Below are positions 35,992-43,501 of a DNA stretch of 64,000 bases, in pieces. Both the position numbers and the translations under genes were made by a program. The stretch lies in NCBI GenBank assembly GCA_016713135.1, contig JADJPR010000004.1, positions 124,001 through 188,000 of the forward strand, in the 5' to 3' direction. The notes under the pieces were generated by a model. It saw only the letters and a program-made list of their open reading frames with translations, ran no database searches and was not told where the DNA came from. How positions within the stretch are numbered: position 1 is the first letter of the stretch; each line of letters begins with the position of its first letter. This DNA comes from Rhodanobacteraceae bacterium. Its GTDB lineage: Bacteria > Pseudomonadota > Gammaproteobacteria > Xanthomonadales > SZUA-5.

Positions 35992-36290
35992 TGGTCACTC
36001 TCCCAGTCCTGAGCGATCCGCTTTGCTTTTGCGATGTCTGAGTCCTGCGTGGACTTGTCGCCGCCGCAGAGCAGGATGGCCAGCAGTGCGCCGCGACGCA
36101 CGAAGTAGACCCGGTAACCCGGGCCATGGTCGATCCGCAACTCGCTGATGCCGTCGCCGACCGGCTTGGCGTCACCTGGATTGCCGATACTGAGCCGACG
36201 GATCCGCACGGCGATCCGCGCACGTGCTCCGCGGTCCCGCAGGGCAGCGAACCACACCTTGAATGTGCTGCTCTCGACGATGGTGAGCAT
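35988..36290 (-). CDS. HigB/RelE-like toxin
   Basis: 100 residues with the RelE-superfamily pattern 'FKVWFAALRDRGARARIAVR', 'GNPGDAKPVGDGISELRIDH', 'GPGYRVYFVRRG'. Such toxins cut ribosome-bound mRNA. The start MLTIVE matches family length, but no ribosome site precedes it; the ATG at 36347, with AAGG seven bases upstream, would add 19 residues and could be the true one. It is divergent from tetR, with operator-like DNA between. Confidence 0.88.
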   Translation of the reverse strand: MLTIVESSTFKVWFAALRDRGARARIAVRIRRLSIGNPGDAKPVGDGISELRIDHGPGYRVYFVRRGALLAILLCGGDKSTQDSDIAKAKRIAQDWESDQ

Positions 36291-36379
36291 CTGGGGAGGA
36301 TAAGTAGCAGTCACCGGACTGTCCACCGCGGTTGACATGGTGTCCATGTCCTGACCTTTGCGATCGTTCAGCAAATAAA

Positions 36380-36394
36380 CACGAACGGTCGTGC
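36380..36394. promoter_or_regulatory. Putative TetR operator
   Basis: CACGAACGGTCGTGC has the dyad ACGA/TCGT and lies 13 bases ahead of the tetR start and near the toxin gene's leader. A 13-base copy (GCACGACCGTTCG) lies at 37113-37125, inside the first codons of the hydrolase gene. It is typical of self-repressing TetR regulators; binding is not shown. Confidence 0.6.
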
Positions 36395-36406
36395 TATTGT
36401 TTCGTC

Positions 36407-37033
36407 ATGTACGCTACCGTTCTCCCCAGCAAAGGCGCCGCCACCCGCGAACTGATCCTCGCGCGGGCGGTGGAGCTGGCTGATCGCAGTGGCCTGGACG
36501 CGCTGACCATCGGCACCCTGGCCGAGGCGGCGGGCATGTCCAAGAGCGGGGTGTTCGCGCATTTCGGATCGCGCGAAGACCTGCAACTGGCGGTGCTGGA
36601 CGCGGCCGCGAAGATCTTCACCGACGAGGTATTCGTGCCGGCAGTGCGCGAGCGGCGCGGGCTGCCGCGTTTGCGCGCGATCCTCGATGGCTGGAAGCGG
36701 CGCACCCTGCGCTACGGCGAGAACCGCGGCTGCCCGATCGGTGCGGCGCTGCTGGAGTTCGACGACCAGCCCGGTCCGGTGCGCGAGCGCGTGATGGGGC
36801 ATATCGCGCACCTGCTGCGGGAGATCGCACGCGCGGTGCGGATCGCGGTGGAGCAGGGACATTTGCACGCCGACACCGATCCCGAGCAGGTCGCATTCGA
36901 AGTCCACGGGCTGATGCTCGCCTTCCAGTTCGAGGTCAAGCTGGCGGGTGTGGAGCGCGCGGTGGCGCGCGTCGAGGCGGGCGTGAACCGCCTGATCGAC
37001 AGTCTGATCGAAACCCCTTCCAACCACGATTGA
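36407..37033 (+). CDS. TetR/AcrR family transcriptional regulator
   Basis: 208 residues. The N-terminal helix-turn-helix reads 'LTIGTLAEAAGMSKSGVFAH' followed by FGSREDLQ, as in the family. The C-terminal ligand domain includes 'NRGCPIGAALLEFDDQPGPV'. The ATG at 36407 gives the normal N-terminus; longer frames upstream lack sense. Two alpha/beta-hydrolase genes follow on the same strand, and are its likely targets through the dyad sites. Confidence 0.92.
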   Translation: MYATVLPSKGAATRELILARAVELADRSGLDALTIGTLAEAAGMSKSGVFAHFGSREDLQLAVLDAAAKIFTDEVFVPAVRERRGLPRLRAILDGWKRRTLRYGENRGCPIGAALLEFDDQPGPVRERVMGHIAHLLREIARAVRIAVEQGHLHADTDPEQVAFEVHGLMLAFQFEVKLAGVERAVARVEAGVNRLIDSLIETPSNHD

Positions 37034-37087
37034 ACCGCGCTGATGGCGGCGCAGCGCACCCACCGGGTGCTCCAGGAGACGACAGAG

Positions 37088-38014
37088 ATGGCCACAGTTT
37101 CGACGCAAAAAAGCACGACCGTTCGGTCCAGTCAGGTGCCGTGGTCGATCCGTGCCGCAGTAAGCCTGGGCAGCGTGTTCGCGCCGCAGCACACCGCGGA
37201 GCGGGCGCTGGACCTGTTCACCACGCCGATGGGCAGTTCGCGCAGCCGCGCGGCTCAGGCGGACCTTGGCGGCGCGCGGATGCAGCGGATCAAGGTCGCG
37301 GGCGACGCGATTGCGACCTACGCCTGGGGCGAGGTCGGCGAACAGCCAACGGTGCTTCTGAGCCACGGCTGGTCGAGCTTCGGCCTGCGCTTCCTGCCGT
37401 GGGTGCAGATGCTGCGCGCGGAAGGCTACGCGGTGCTGTCCTTCGACCAGCCTGGGCACGGGCGCAACGGGCCGGCAAAGATCACGCTGCCCGGATTCGC
37501 CGACACGGTGCTCGCGGTCGGGCGGCACTACGGTCCATTCGCCGCGGCCATCGGCCATTCGCTGGGCGGTGCGGCGATTGCGGTGGCGATGCGCGAGGGG
37601 ATGGTGGCCTCGCGTGCGGTGCTGATTGCGCCGGCGGCAGATGGTGCCGCGGCCTCGCGTCGCTTTGCGCGTGCGATCGCCTTGCCGGAAGACCTGCGCG
37701 CGGCGATGCAGCGACGCCTGGAGCAGCAGACCGGGCGCGAGATGGACGCGCTGGCGATCCACCGCGTGGCGCCGCACCTGGCGCAGCCGGCGCTGATCGT
37801 CCACGATCTGGCAGACGTCGATGTGCCGTGGGAGGAGGGCGAGCGCTATGCCCGGTTCTGGCCGGGTGCGCGACTCATGAGCGTGCAGGGACTGGGCCAC
37901 CACAAGATCGTCAACGACGACGGCGTGATCGCGGCCGGGCGCGCTTTCCTGCGCGGCGAGGTGGTCGGTGAGCGCGTGGTGTCCACCCAGGCGCTGGTCT
38001 ACGGGTACGCCTGA
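37088..38014 (+). CDS. Alpha/beta hydrolase
   Basis: 308 residues. Fold motifs: 'LLSHGWSSFG' (oxyanion), 'FDQPGHGRNG', nucleophile elbow GHSLGG (Ser about 168), acid near 'HDLADVDVP' and a late His in 'GLGHHKIVNDD'. Esterase or related activity; substrate unknown. AGGAG lies 9 bases before the ATG. The first codons contain a second copy of the TetR dyad half. Overlaps the next gene by one base (TGATG). Confidence 0.9.
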   Translation: MATVSTQKSTTVRSSQVPWSIRAAVSLGSVFAPQHTAERALDLFTTPMGSSRSRAAQADLGGARMQRIKVAGDAIATYAWGEVGEQPTVLLSHGWSSFGLRFLPWVQMLRAEGYAVLSFDQPGHGRNGPAKITLPGFADTVLAVGRHYGPFAAAIGHSLGGAAIAVAMREGMVASRAVLIAPAADGAAASRRFARAIALPEDLRAAMQRRLEQQTGREMDALAIHRVAPHLAQPALIVHDLADVDVPWEEGERYARFWPGARLMSVQGLGHHKIVNDDGVIAAGRAFLRGEVVGERVVSTQALVYGYA

Positions 38015-38868
38015 TGGCCGGGCCCGAGCTCCTGTCGCTGGATGCAGACGCTGGCCGCGGCGCGGCGGCTTTGGCGCCGCTGACCTGGTACCCGGGCGAG
38101 CGTGCGGACATGCCGGTGGTGCTGGTGGTGCCGGCGCTGGGTACACCCGCCGGGGTGTATCGCCGGCTGGCGGAATCGCTGGCGGCGCAGGGGCTGCAGG
38201 CCGCGGTGGTGGAATTGCGTGGCGTGGGACGCAGCCCGGTGCGTGCGCGGCGCGGCGTCGACTGGGGCTACGCCGATCTGGTCGACGGCGAGATCGCGCA
38301 TGCGGTCCAGGCCCTGCGGGCGCACTGTCCGCAGGCGCCGATCTTCGGCCTGGGCCACTCGCTCGGCGGGCATGCTCTGCTGCTGCACCAGGCGCGCCGG
38401 ATCGATCAGCCGCTGGCTGGTGTGGCGCTGGTCGCCAGCGGCACGCCCTGGTGGCGCAACTACCGCGGCGGCGCCCGCTGGATGGTGCGCCTGCTGGGTC
38501 TGGCTGCGGATCGCTCCAGCCGCTGGTGCGGCTACTACCCGGGCGACTGGCTGCGCTTCGGTGGGCGCCAGGGTGCGCGGCTGATGCGCGAGTGGGCGCA
38601 CCTGGTAGGCCATGGCAGCTTTGCCGAATCGATCTGGCCGGATGGCGGCTGGCGAGATGCGCTGCGTGGACTGCGCACGCCAGTGCTCGGGATCGCGATG
38701 CCGGGCGATGCCTACACGCCATTCGAATCGCTCAAGCACTTGCTGCACATCGTCGGCCACGCGGAGGCAGGGGAAATGCTCGAGGTCGATGGCAGGCCGG
38801 GTCACTTCGGCTGGCTCAAGCAACCGGCGCCGCTGGCCGGGCGTGTGGCGCGCTGGATGCGCGGCTGA
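38014..38868 (+). CDS. Alpha/beta hydrolase, YheT-like
   Basis: 284 residues. 'VVPALGTPAGVYRRLAESLA' opens the fold, GLGHSLGGHAL holds the nucleophile (Ser about 118), 'GYYPGDWLRFGG' is a cap feature and 'DGRPGHFGWLK' the late His. The profile resembles serine-aminopeptidase/YheT-type esterases acting on lipids or polyesters. Translationally coupled to the previous hydrolase, probably under the same TetR control. Confidence 0.86.
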   Translation: MAGPELLSLDADAGRGAAALAPLTWYPGERADMPVVLVVPALGTPAGVYRRLAESLAAQGLQAAVVELRGVGRSPVRARRGVDWGYADLVDGEIAHAVQALRAHCPQAPIFGLGHSLGGHALLLHQARRIDQPLAGVALVASGTPWWRNYRGGARWMVRLLGLAADRSSRWCGYYPGDWLRFGGRQGARLMREWAHLVGHGSFAESIWPDGGWRDALRGLRTPVLGIAMPGDAYTPFESLKHLLHIVGHAEAGEMLEVDGRPGHFGWLKQPAPLAGRVARWMRG

Positions 38869-38873
38869 GAGAC

Positions 38874-38970
38874 GAGGGCACGAAGGCACGAGGGCACGAG
38901 GGCACGCAAAAGCAGGACGACGCGAAGTTGCGCTTTTCCGTGCCCTCGTGCCCTCTTGCCCTCGTGCCCT
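38874..38970. repeat. Inverted repeat of GAGGGCACG units
   Basis: Four GAGGGCACG/AAGGCACG units on the left face CGTGCCCTC units on the right across a 30-base loop. It can form a long hairpin and may end transcription after the hydrolase operon. Confidence 0.65.
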
Positions 38971-39022
38971 CCAAGTCGGGATCCTGCGACCCACTTCTGT
39001 GCGCTGCGCGACCGAGCACCCG

Positions 39023-39805
39023 ATGGACTACCTCCTGATCGCCGTCGTTGCCTTCGGCGCTTCATTGCTGACGCTGTATTCCGGTTTCGGCCTGGGCACG
39101 CTGTTGCTGCCGGCGTTCGCGCTGTTCGCGCCGCTGCCAGTCGCAATCGCTGCCACCGCGCTGGTGCACCTGGCCAACAACCTGTTCAAGGGCGCACTGC
39201 TGGCGCGCGCGGCTGATCGCCGCGTGTTGCTGCAGTTCCTGCCCACCGCGGTGCCGGCGGCCTTCGCGGGCGCCTGGCTGCTGGGGCAGTTGTCGCAGCT
39301 GCCGCCGTGGTTCAATTACGCGTTGGCCGGCCACGCGCTGGCGGTCGAACCGGTCAAGGCGGTGATCGGAGCCCTGATCCTCGCCTTCGTGGTGATCGAA
39401 GGACATCCGAAGATCAAGCACGCCCAGTTGCCGCCGCGCTGGATGCCGCTGGGCGGGCTGCTCAGTGGATTCTTCGGCGGATTGTCCGGCCATCAGGGCG
39501 CATTGCGCTCGATGTTCCTGGTCAAGTGTGGACTGGATGCGACTTCCTTCGTCGCCACCGGTGTGGTCATCGCCATCGCCATCGACCTCAGCCGGCTTGC
39601 GCTGTATGGCGGCAACCAGGCCGCGCTGCTGGCGACGGCACCGGAAGGGCTGCTGCAGTTGGTCGGAACTGCTTGCGTCGCGGCATTCGCCGGGGCCTGG
39701 CTCGGTACGCGCTGGCTGAAAAAGGCCAAGCTGCCGCTGGTGCAGCGCATCGTGGCGGTGGGCTTGGTTTTCGTCGGCGTGGGACTGATCAGCGGGGTTC
39801 TGTGA
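39023..39805 (+). CDS. TSUP/TauE-SafE family permease
   Basis: 260 residues with eight predicted membrane segments arranged as two similar halves: opening 'AVVAFGASLLTLYSGFGLGT' and the later 'GLLSGFFGGLSGHQGALRSM', the duplicated TSUP signature. The family exports sulfite, sulfoacetate or related anions, or is uncharacterised. The ATG at 39023 gives the first membrane helix; a longer frame upstream has no meaning. Stands alone. Confidence 0.9.
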   Translation: MDYLLIAVVAFGASLLTLYSGFGLGTLLLPAFALFAPLPVAIAATALVHLANNLFKGALLARAADRRVLLQFLPTAVPAAFAGAWLLGQLSQLPPWFNYALAGHALAVEPVKAVIGALILAFVVIEGHPKIKHAQLPPRWMPLGGLLSGFFGGLSGHQGALRSMFLVKCGLDATSFVATGVVIAIAIDLSRLALYGGNQAALLATAPEGLLQLVGTACVAAFAGAWLGTRWLKKAKLPLVQRIVAVGLVFVGVGLISGVL

Positions 39806-39841
39806 CGCACTGCACTGCTCAGCAGGCGCTCGCGGCCACTA

Positions 39842-39871
39842 CCCGGTGAACGCGCGCTGCGCGTACACCGG
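39842..39871. repeat. REP-type hairpin
   Basis: CCCGGTGAACGCGCG / CGCGTACACCGGG inverted repeat, of the same class as the CCGGTGAATCGCTGCGCGAT element at 53571. Short intergenic hairpin, possible transcript end of the permease. Confidence 0.6.
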
Positions 39872-39937
39872 GCCGCGCGCCGTTCCCGCCGGCCCCATGC
39901 GTCATAATGGCCGGCTGACCGCTTTGAGCCGCAATCA

Positions 39938-40795
39938 ATGAAAACCCCCAAGGGCCTGCAGCCGCTGTTGGACGACGGCCTGATCGACGAGGTGTTGCTG
40001 CCGCTGAAGAGCGGCAAGGAAGCGACCGTCTACGTCGTCCGCCGCGGCGACGAGCGCCTGTGCGCCAAGGTCTTCAAGGACATGGCGCAGCGCAGCTTCC
40101 AGGCGCGCGTGCAGTACCAGGAAGGGCGCCAGATCCGCGGCAGCCGCCAGGCACGCGCGATCAACCGCGGCAGCAAGTTCGGCCGCCGCGAGCAGGAAGT
40201 GGCCTGGAAAAACACCGAGGTGGATGCGCTGTACAAGCTGGCCGAGGCCGGCGTGTCGGTGCCGCGCCCGCACGGCTATTTCAACGGCGTGCTGCTGATG
40301 GCGATGGTCACCGACGAACACGGCGATCCCGCACCGCGCCTGGGCGAGGTTGAACTCACGCCTGCGCAGGCCGTGGACTACCACACGCGACTGGTGCGCG
40401 ATGTCGTACGCATGCTCTGCCTCGGCCTGATCCATGGCGATCTGTCCGAGTTCAACGTGCTGGTCGAGCCGACCGGTCCGGTGATCATCGATCTGCCGCA
40501 GGTGGTCAGCGCCGCGGGCAACAACAATGCCCGCGCGATGCTCCTGCGCGATGTGCACAACCTGCGCGCCAGCCTCGCGCGCTTTGCGCCGGAGCTGATG
40601 GAGACCTACTTCGGCGAGGAGATGTGGGCGCTGTTCGAGGGCGGCCACTTGCAACCGGACAGCGAGCTCACCGGCCGCTTCGTGTTCGACGAGCACACCG
40701 CGGACGTGAACGCGGTGATGGAATCCATCGAGGACGCGCGCCAAGTGGCGCTGATCCGCCAGCAGGGGCGCGAGGAAGCCGAAGCGGCGGAGTAG
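39938..40795 (+). CDS. RIO-type protein kinase
   Basis: 285 residues, RIO1/RIO2-like bacterial kinase. Motifs: 'LKSGKEATVYVV' (phosphate loop), 'LCAKVFKD' (Lys), 'LIHGDLSEFNVLVEP' (catalytic Asp and Asn) and 'VIIDLPQVV' (metal Asp). Bacterial RIO kinases of this size phosphorylate Ser residues and are found in Pseudomonas and Xanthomonas; their targets are unknown. It is flanked by hairpins on both sides and stands alone. Confidence 0.92.
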   Translation: MKTPKGLQPLLDDGLIDEVLLPLKSGKEATVYVVRRGDERLCAKVFKDMAQRSFQARVQYQEGRQIRGSRQARAINRGSKFGRREQEVAWKNTEVDALYKLAEAGVSVPRPHGYFNGVLLMAMVTDEHGDPAPRLGEVELTPAQAVDYHTRLVRDVVRMLCLGLIHGDLSEFNVLVEPTGPVIIDLPQVVSAAGNNNARAMLLRDVHNLRASLARFAPELMETYFGEEMWALFEGGHLQPDSELTGRFVFDEHTADVNAVMESIEDARQVALIRQQGREEAEAAE

Positions 40796-40908
40796 CGCGG
40801 GCAACTCGCGAGTCGGGTGGAGTGCGGCGCGCGCATACGATGGAGACTGTGACGGTCGCGTATGCTTTGCGCCTCAGATCCCGGTCGGGATTCGCCCGAG
40901 CCTCCGCC

Positions 40909-42612
40909 ATGTCGATTTCTCGTGCACTGCCCCACGCGCTCATCCTGTTGGCTGCGTGTTGCCTCGCATTGCACTCCGGGCCGGTCGGCGCCGCGCACCC
41001 GGTCGATGCCACCCGCGGCGTCGACGCGAGCGTCGACTATGCGGCGCTGGCCCTGATCGGCCCGTGGGATGACCGCAATTACCAACTGACCGCCGCGGAT
41101 GTCGCCCTGCTGTCGGACGATGAGCGAAGCGCCCGGGACCCGATCCCGGCCTTCTTCCGAGTCGAACTCCGCCGCGCCAACCGGGAAATGCGCACGCAGG
41201 GTCCGGGGCAATACCCGCGCAGCGCCCTGCAGCGCTTCGAACGCAAGTACCACGGCTATCTGATCGACGGCCGCCTGTACCGCGAAGTGCGCGTGGCCGA
41301 GGATGGCAGCTTCGAGGTGGCGCTGGTCCGCGGCAAGACCGAGCAGCAGTGGCGCAAGGCCGCGCTCGCCAGCGAGATCCGCGTCAGCGGCCCGGCCCAT
41401 GGCGGCGCCGAAACCGCCATCGCGATCAATCCGGTCAACACCAGCCGGGTCATCGCCGGTTCCAATGGTCCGTACCAGGGCCAGACCATGTGGTACTCGG
41501 CCGATTCGGGCAGCACCTGGACCCGCGCCGGCGATTTGCCGGGAGCCGACATCTGCTGCGACCCGACGGTGGCCTGGTCCGGCAGCGGGACGCGCGCGTA
41601 CACGGCCACCCTCGGCAACGGCGTCTACGTGTACCGCTCGACCGACAACGGCCAAACCTGGAGCACGAATGTCGTCGTGCCCACGACCAACTCGCAGGTC
41701 GACAAGGAATACCTGCATGTCGATACGCATGCCGCGTCGCCGCGCTACGAGAACGTCTACATCTGCTGGCACCTCAACAACGTGCAGAAGTTCTCGCGCT
41801 CCACCGACATGGGCGTGAGCTTCAGTTCCCCGGTCACTTTCAACAGCGCGCCGACCGGCATCGGCTGCGACCTGACGTCCGACACCGCCGGCAACGTCTA
41901 TTACTTCTATCCGGCTGATGGCGTGAAGCAGATCGTGCTGCTGAAATCCACCGACGGCGGTGCCAGCTTCGCGGCCCCGGTGGTGGTGGCCAACACCCAG
42001 GGCTCCTTCGACTTCCCGATTCCCGCGATGACGGCCCGCCACGCCTTCATCTACACCTCGGCGGACGTGGACCTCAGCAACAGCGCTTTTCGCGACACGA
42101 TCTACGTGGCCTTCACCGATTCGACTGCTGCCACCAGCGGCACCGCGGCCAACAACCACGCGCGCATCCGGGTGGCGTGGTCGCGCAACGGCGGCAGCAC
42201 CTGGCAGGTGCGCACGCCGCACGCCACCGCCGACGCCAACACGGTGGATCGCTTCCACCCCTGGCTCAAGGTGGACAACAATGGCCGTGTGCACGTGGTC
42301 TTCTACGACACCCGAAACAGTGCCAATCGCACCGGCGTCGACTTCTACTACAGCTATTCGGAAAACGGCGGCGATACCTGGAGCGCCCCGACGCGCCTGA
42401 CCAGCATCAACATGCCCAAGCCGAGCGATGGCTTCGAATGGGGCGATTACAACGGCCTGGACATGGTGCTGACCCAGGCACTCGGCATCTACACGGACAA
42501 TCGGACCGAGGAACCGGGTGCGAATACCGTCGACGCCTACGCGACCGGCAACTTCGCGGTGACGGGTGCTCTGCCGGCCGGCAACGCGATCTTCGCCAAC
42601 GGCTTCGAATAA
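40909..42612 (+). CDS. Secreted BNR/Asp-box repeat protein (sialidase-like propeller)
   Basis: 567 residues: signal peptide about 1-28 (GAA cleavage). Asp-box motifs SADSGSTW, STDNGQTW, STDGGASF, SRNGGSTW and SENGGDTW define a six-bladed propeller-like body. Catalytic residues of true sialidases are not obvious, so the role (glycan binding or hydrolysis) is open. It ends 'NAIFANGFE', the same tail as on two other secreted proteins here. The ATG was chosen for the signal peptide. Confidence 0.85.
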   Translation: MSISRALPHALILLAACCLALHSGPVGAAHPVDATRGVDASVDYAALALIGPWDDRNYQLTAADVALLSDDERSARDPIPAFFRVELRRANREMRTQGPGQYPRSALQRFERKYHGYLIDGRLYREVRVAEDGSFEVALVRGKTEQQWRKAALASEIRVSGPAHGGAETAIAINPVNTSRVIAGSNGPYQGQTMWYSADSGSTWTRAGDLPGADICCDPTVAWSGSGTRAYTATLGNGVYVYRSTDNGQTWSTNVVVPTTNSQVDKEYLHVDTHAASPRYENVYICWHLNNVQKFSRSTDMGVSFSSPVTFNSAPTGIGCDLTSDTAGNVYYFYPADGVKQIVLLKSTDGGASFAAPVVVANTQGSFDFPIPAMTARHAFIYTSADVDLSNSAFRDTIYVAFTDSTAATSGTAANNHARIRVAWSRNGGSTWQVRTPHATADANTVDRFHPWLKVDNNGRVHVVFYDTRNSANRTGVDFYYSYSENGGDTWSAPTRLTSINMPKPSDGFEWGDYNGLDMVLTQALGIYTDNRTEEPGANTVDAYATGNFAVTGALPAGNAIFANGFE

Positions 42613-42733
42613 GGCCGTGGCCCACCCGCCAATGCGGGCGGATCAGCGACTGCAGCGGTGCGACAGCGGGTGGGCTTTCCCGTGGGCGAGGCCGCTGTCC
42701 AAAAGGTCGCGGCCCGGGTTCCCGGGCGGCAAT

Positions 42734-43258
42734 CTAGTCCCACCCCTCGCGACTGTCGAGCACCCAGGCGATTGCGTTACTGCGTTCGTAGACCACCACG
42801 AAGTCCAGGCCTGCCGGATCAGGAAGGCCACGCATACGCGTCTCCCGCAGCTTCGCCGATGCATCCATCAGAGTGCGATCCAGCGTCTCTAGCTCGGGAA
42901 GCGGGCGCAGGCGCGCGCCCGCGAAGAATTCTTCGGGCGATCGCGCTGCCAGTTCGATCAACGGGCTGGCGATATTCGTCAGCGGCTGGTCCAGGGGCGG
43001 GCATTCGTCCAGACCCCCAAGTGCCCAGATGAGCACCATGAGGCCCTCGGCCCGCCAGCTGAAATCCACCCGAACTGCCTTGGCGGCGTGCCCCCGCGCC
43101 GCCATGAACTGGACCTCGTTGGGCGTGAAGTAGCGGGCGATACCATGGCGGGCAACCCAAACGTGCATCACGTCCAGTTGCTCCCGACGCGCTTCGTCGA
43201 TGATTGCCATCAGCGCCAGCACGCGCTGCGCCACCTCGGTGGAGTTCCTGACCGGCAT
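42734..43258 (-). CDS. DUF4272 family protein
   Basis: 174 residues. 'NSTEVAQRVLALMAIIDEAR', 'YFTPNEVQFMA', 'FSWRAEGLMVLIWALGGLDE' and a late 'VVYERSNAIAWVL' match DUF4272. Function unknown. The ATG at 43258 has GGAG five bases upstream. The frame is open further, and a few residues there also fit the family (SRQALRIPRRRVILDLLE), so the N-terminus may be longer, up to 43468. Confidence 0.78.
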   Translation of the reverse strand: MPVRNSTEVAQRVLALMAIIDEARREQLDVMHVWVARHGIARYFTPNEVQFMAARGHAAKAVRVDFSWRAEGLMVLIWALGGLDECPPLDQPLTNIASPLIELAARSPEEFFAGARLRPLPELETLDRTLMDASAKLRETRMRGLPDPAGLDFVVVYERSNAIAWVLDSREGWD

Positions 43259-43501
43259 GCCTGCTCCACGAGTTTCCAGAAGGTCCAAGATAACCCGGCG
43301 TCGGGGAATCCGAAGGGCTTGGCGCGACTGACTGATTGCACTTGCAGGAGTCGAGTGGCGATCGCTTCGAGACGTCCCGGCCTGCGGCGCGAAGGCGCAT
43401 GGTGGCTGCACGCGTTCCGGGTTCTTGCGCACGCATCCGGAGAACCGCCGCGCGGCAACGCAAATCAATGGCGCGCGACAGCTTCGCCAGGCTGATGAGT
43501 C

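Noticed and set aside
38612..39022. Upstream extension of the TSUP permease frame
   Set aside because: Runs through the previous gene and a hairpin; the permease starts normally at 39023.
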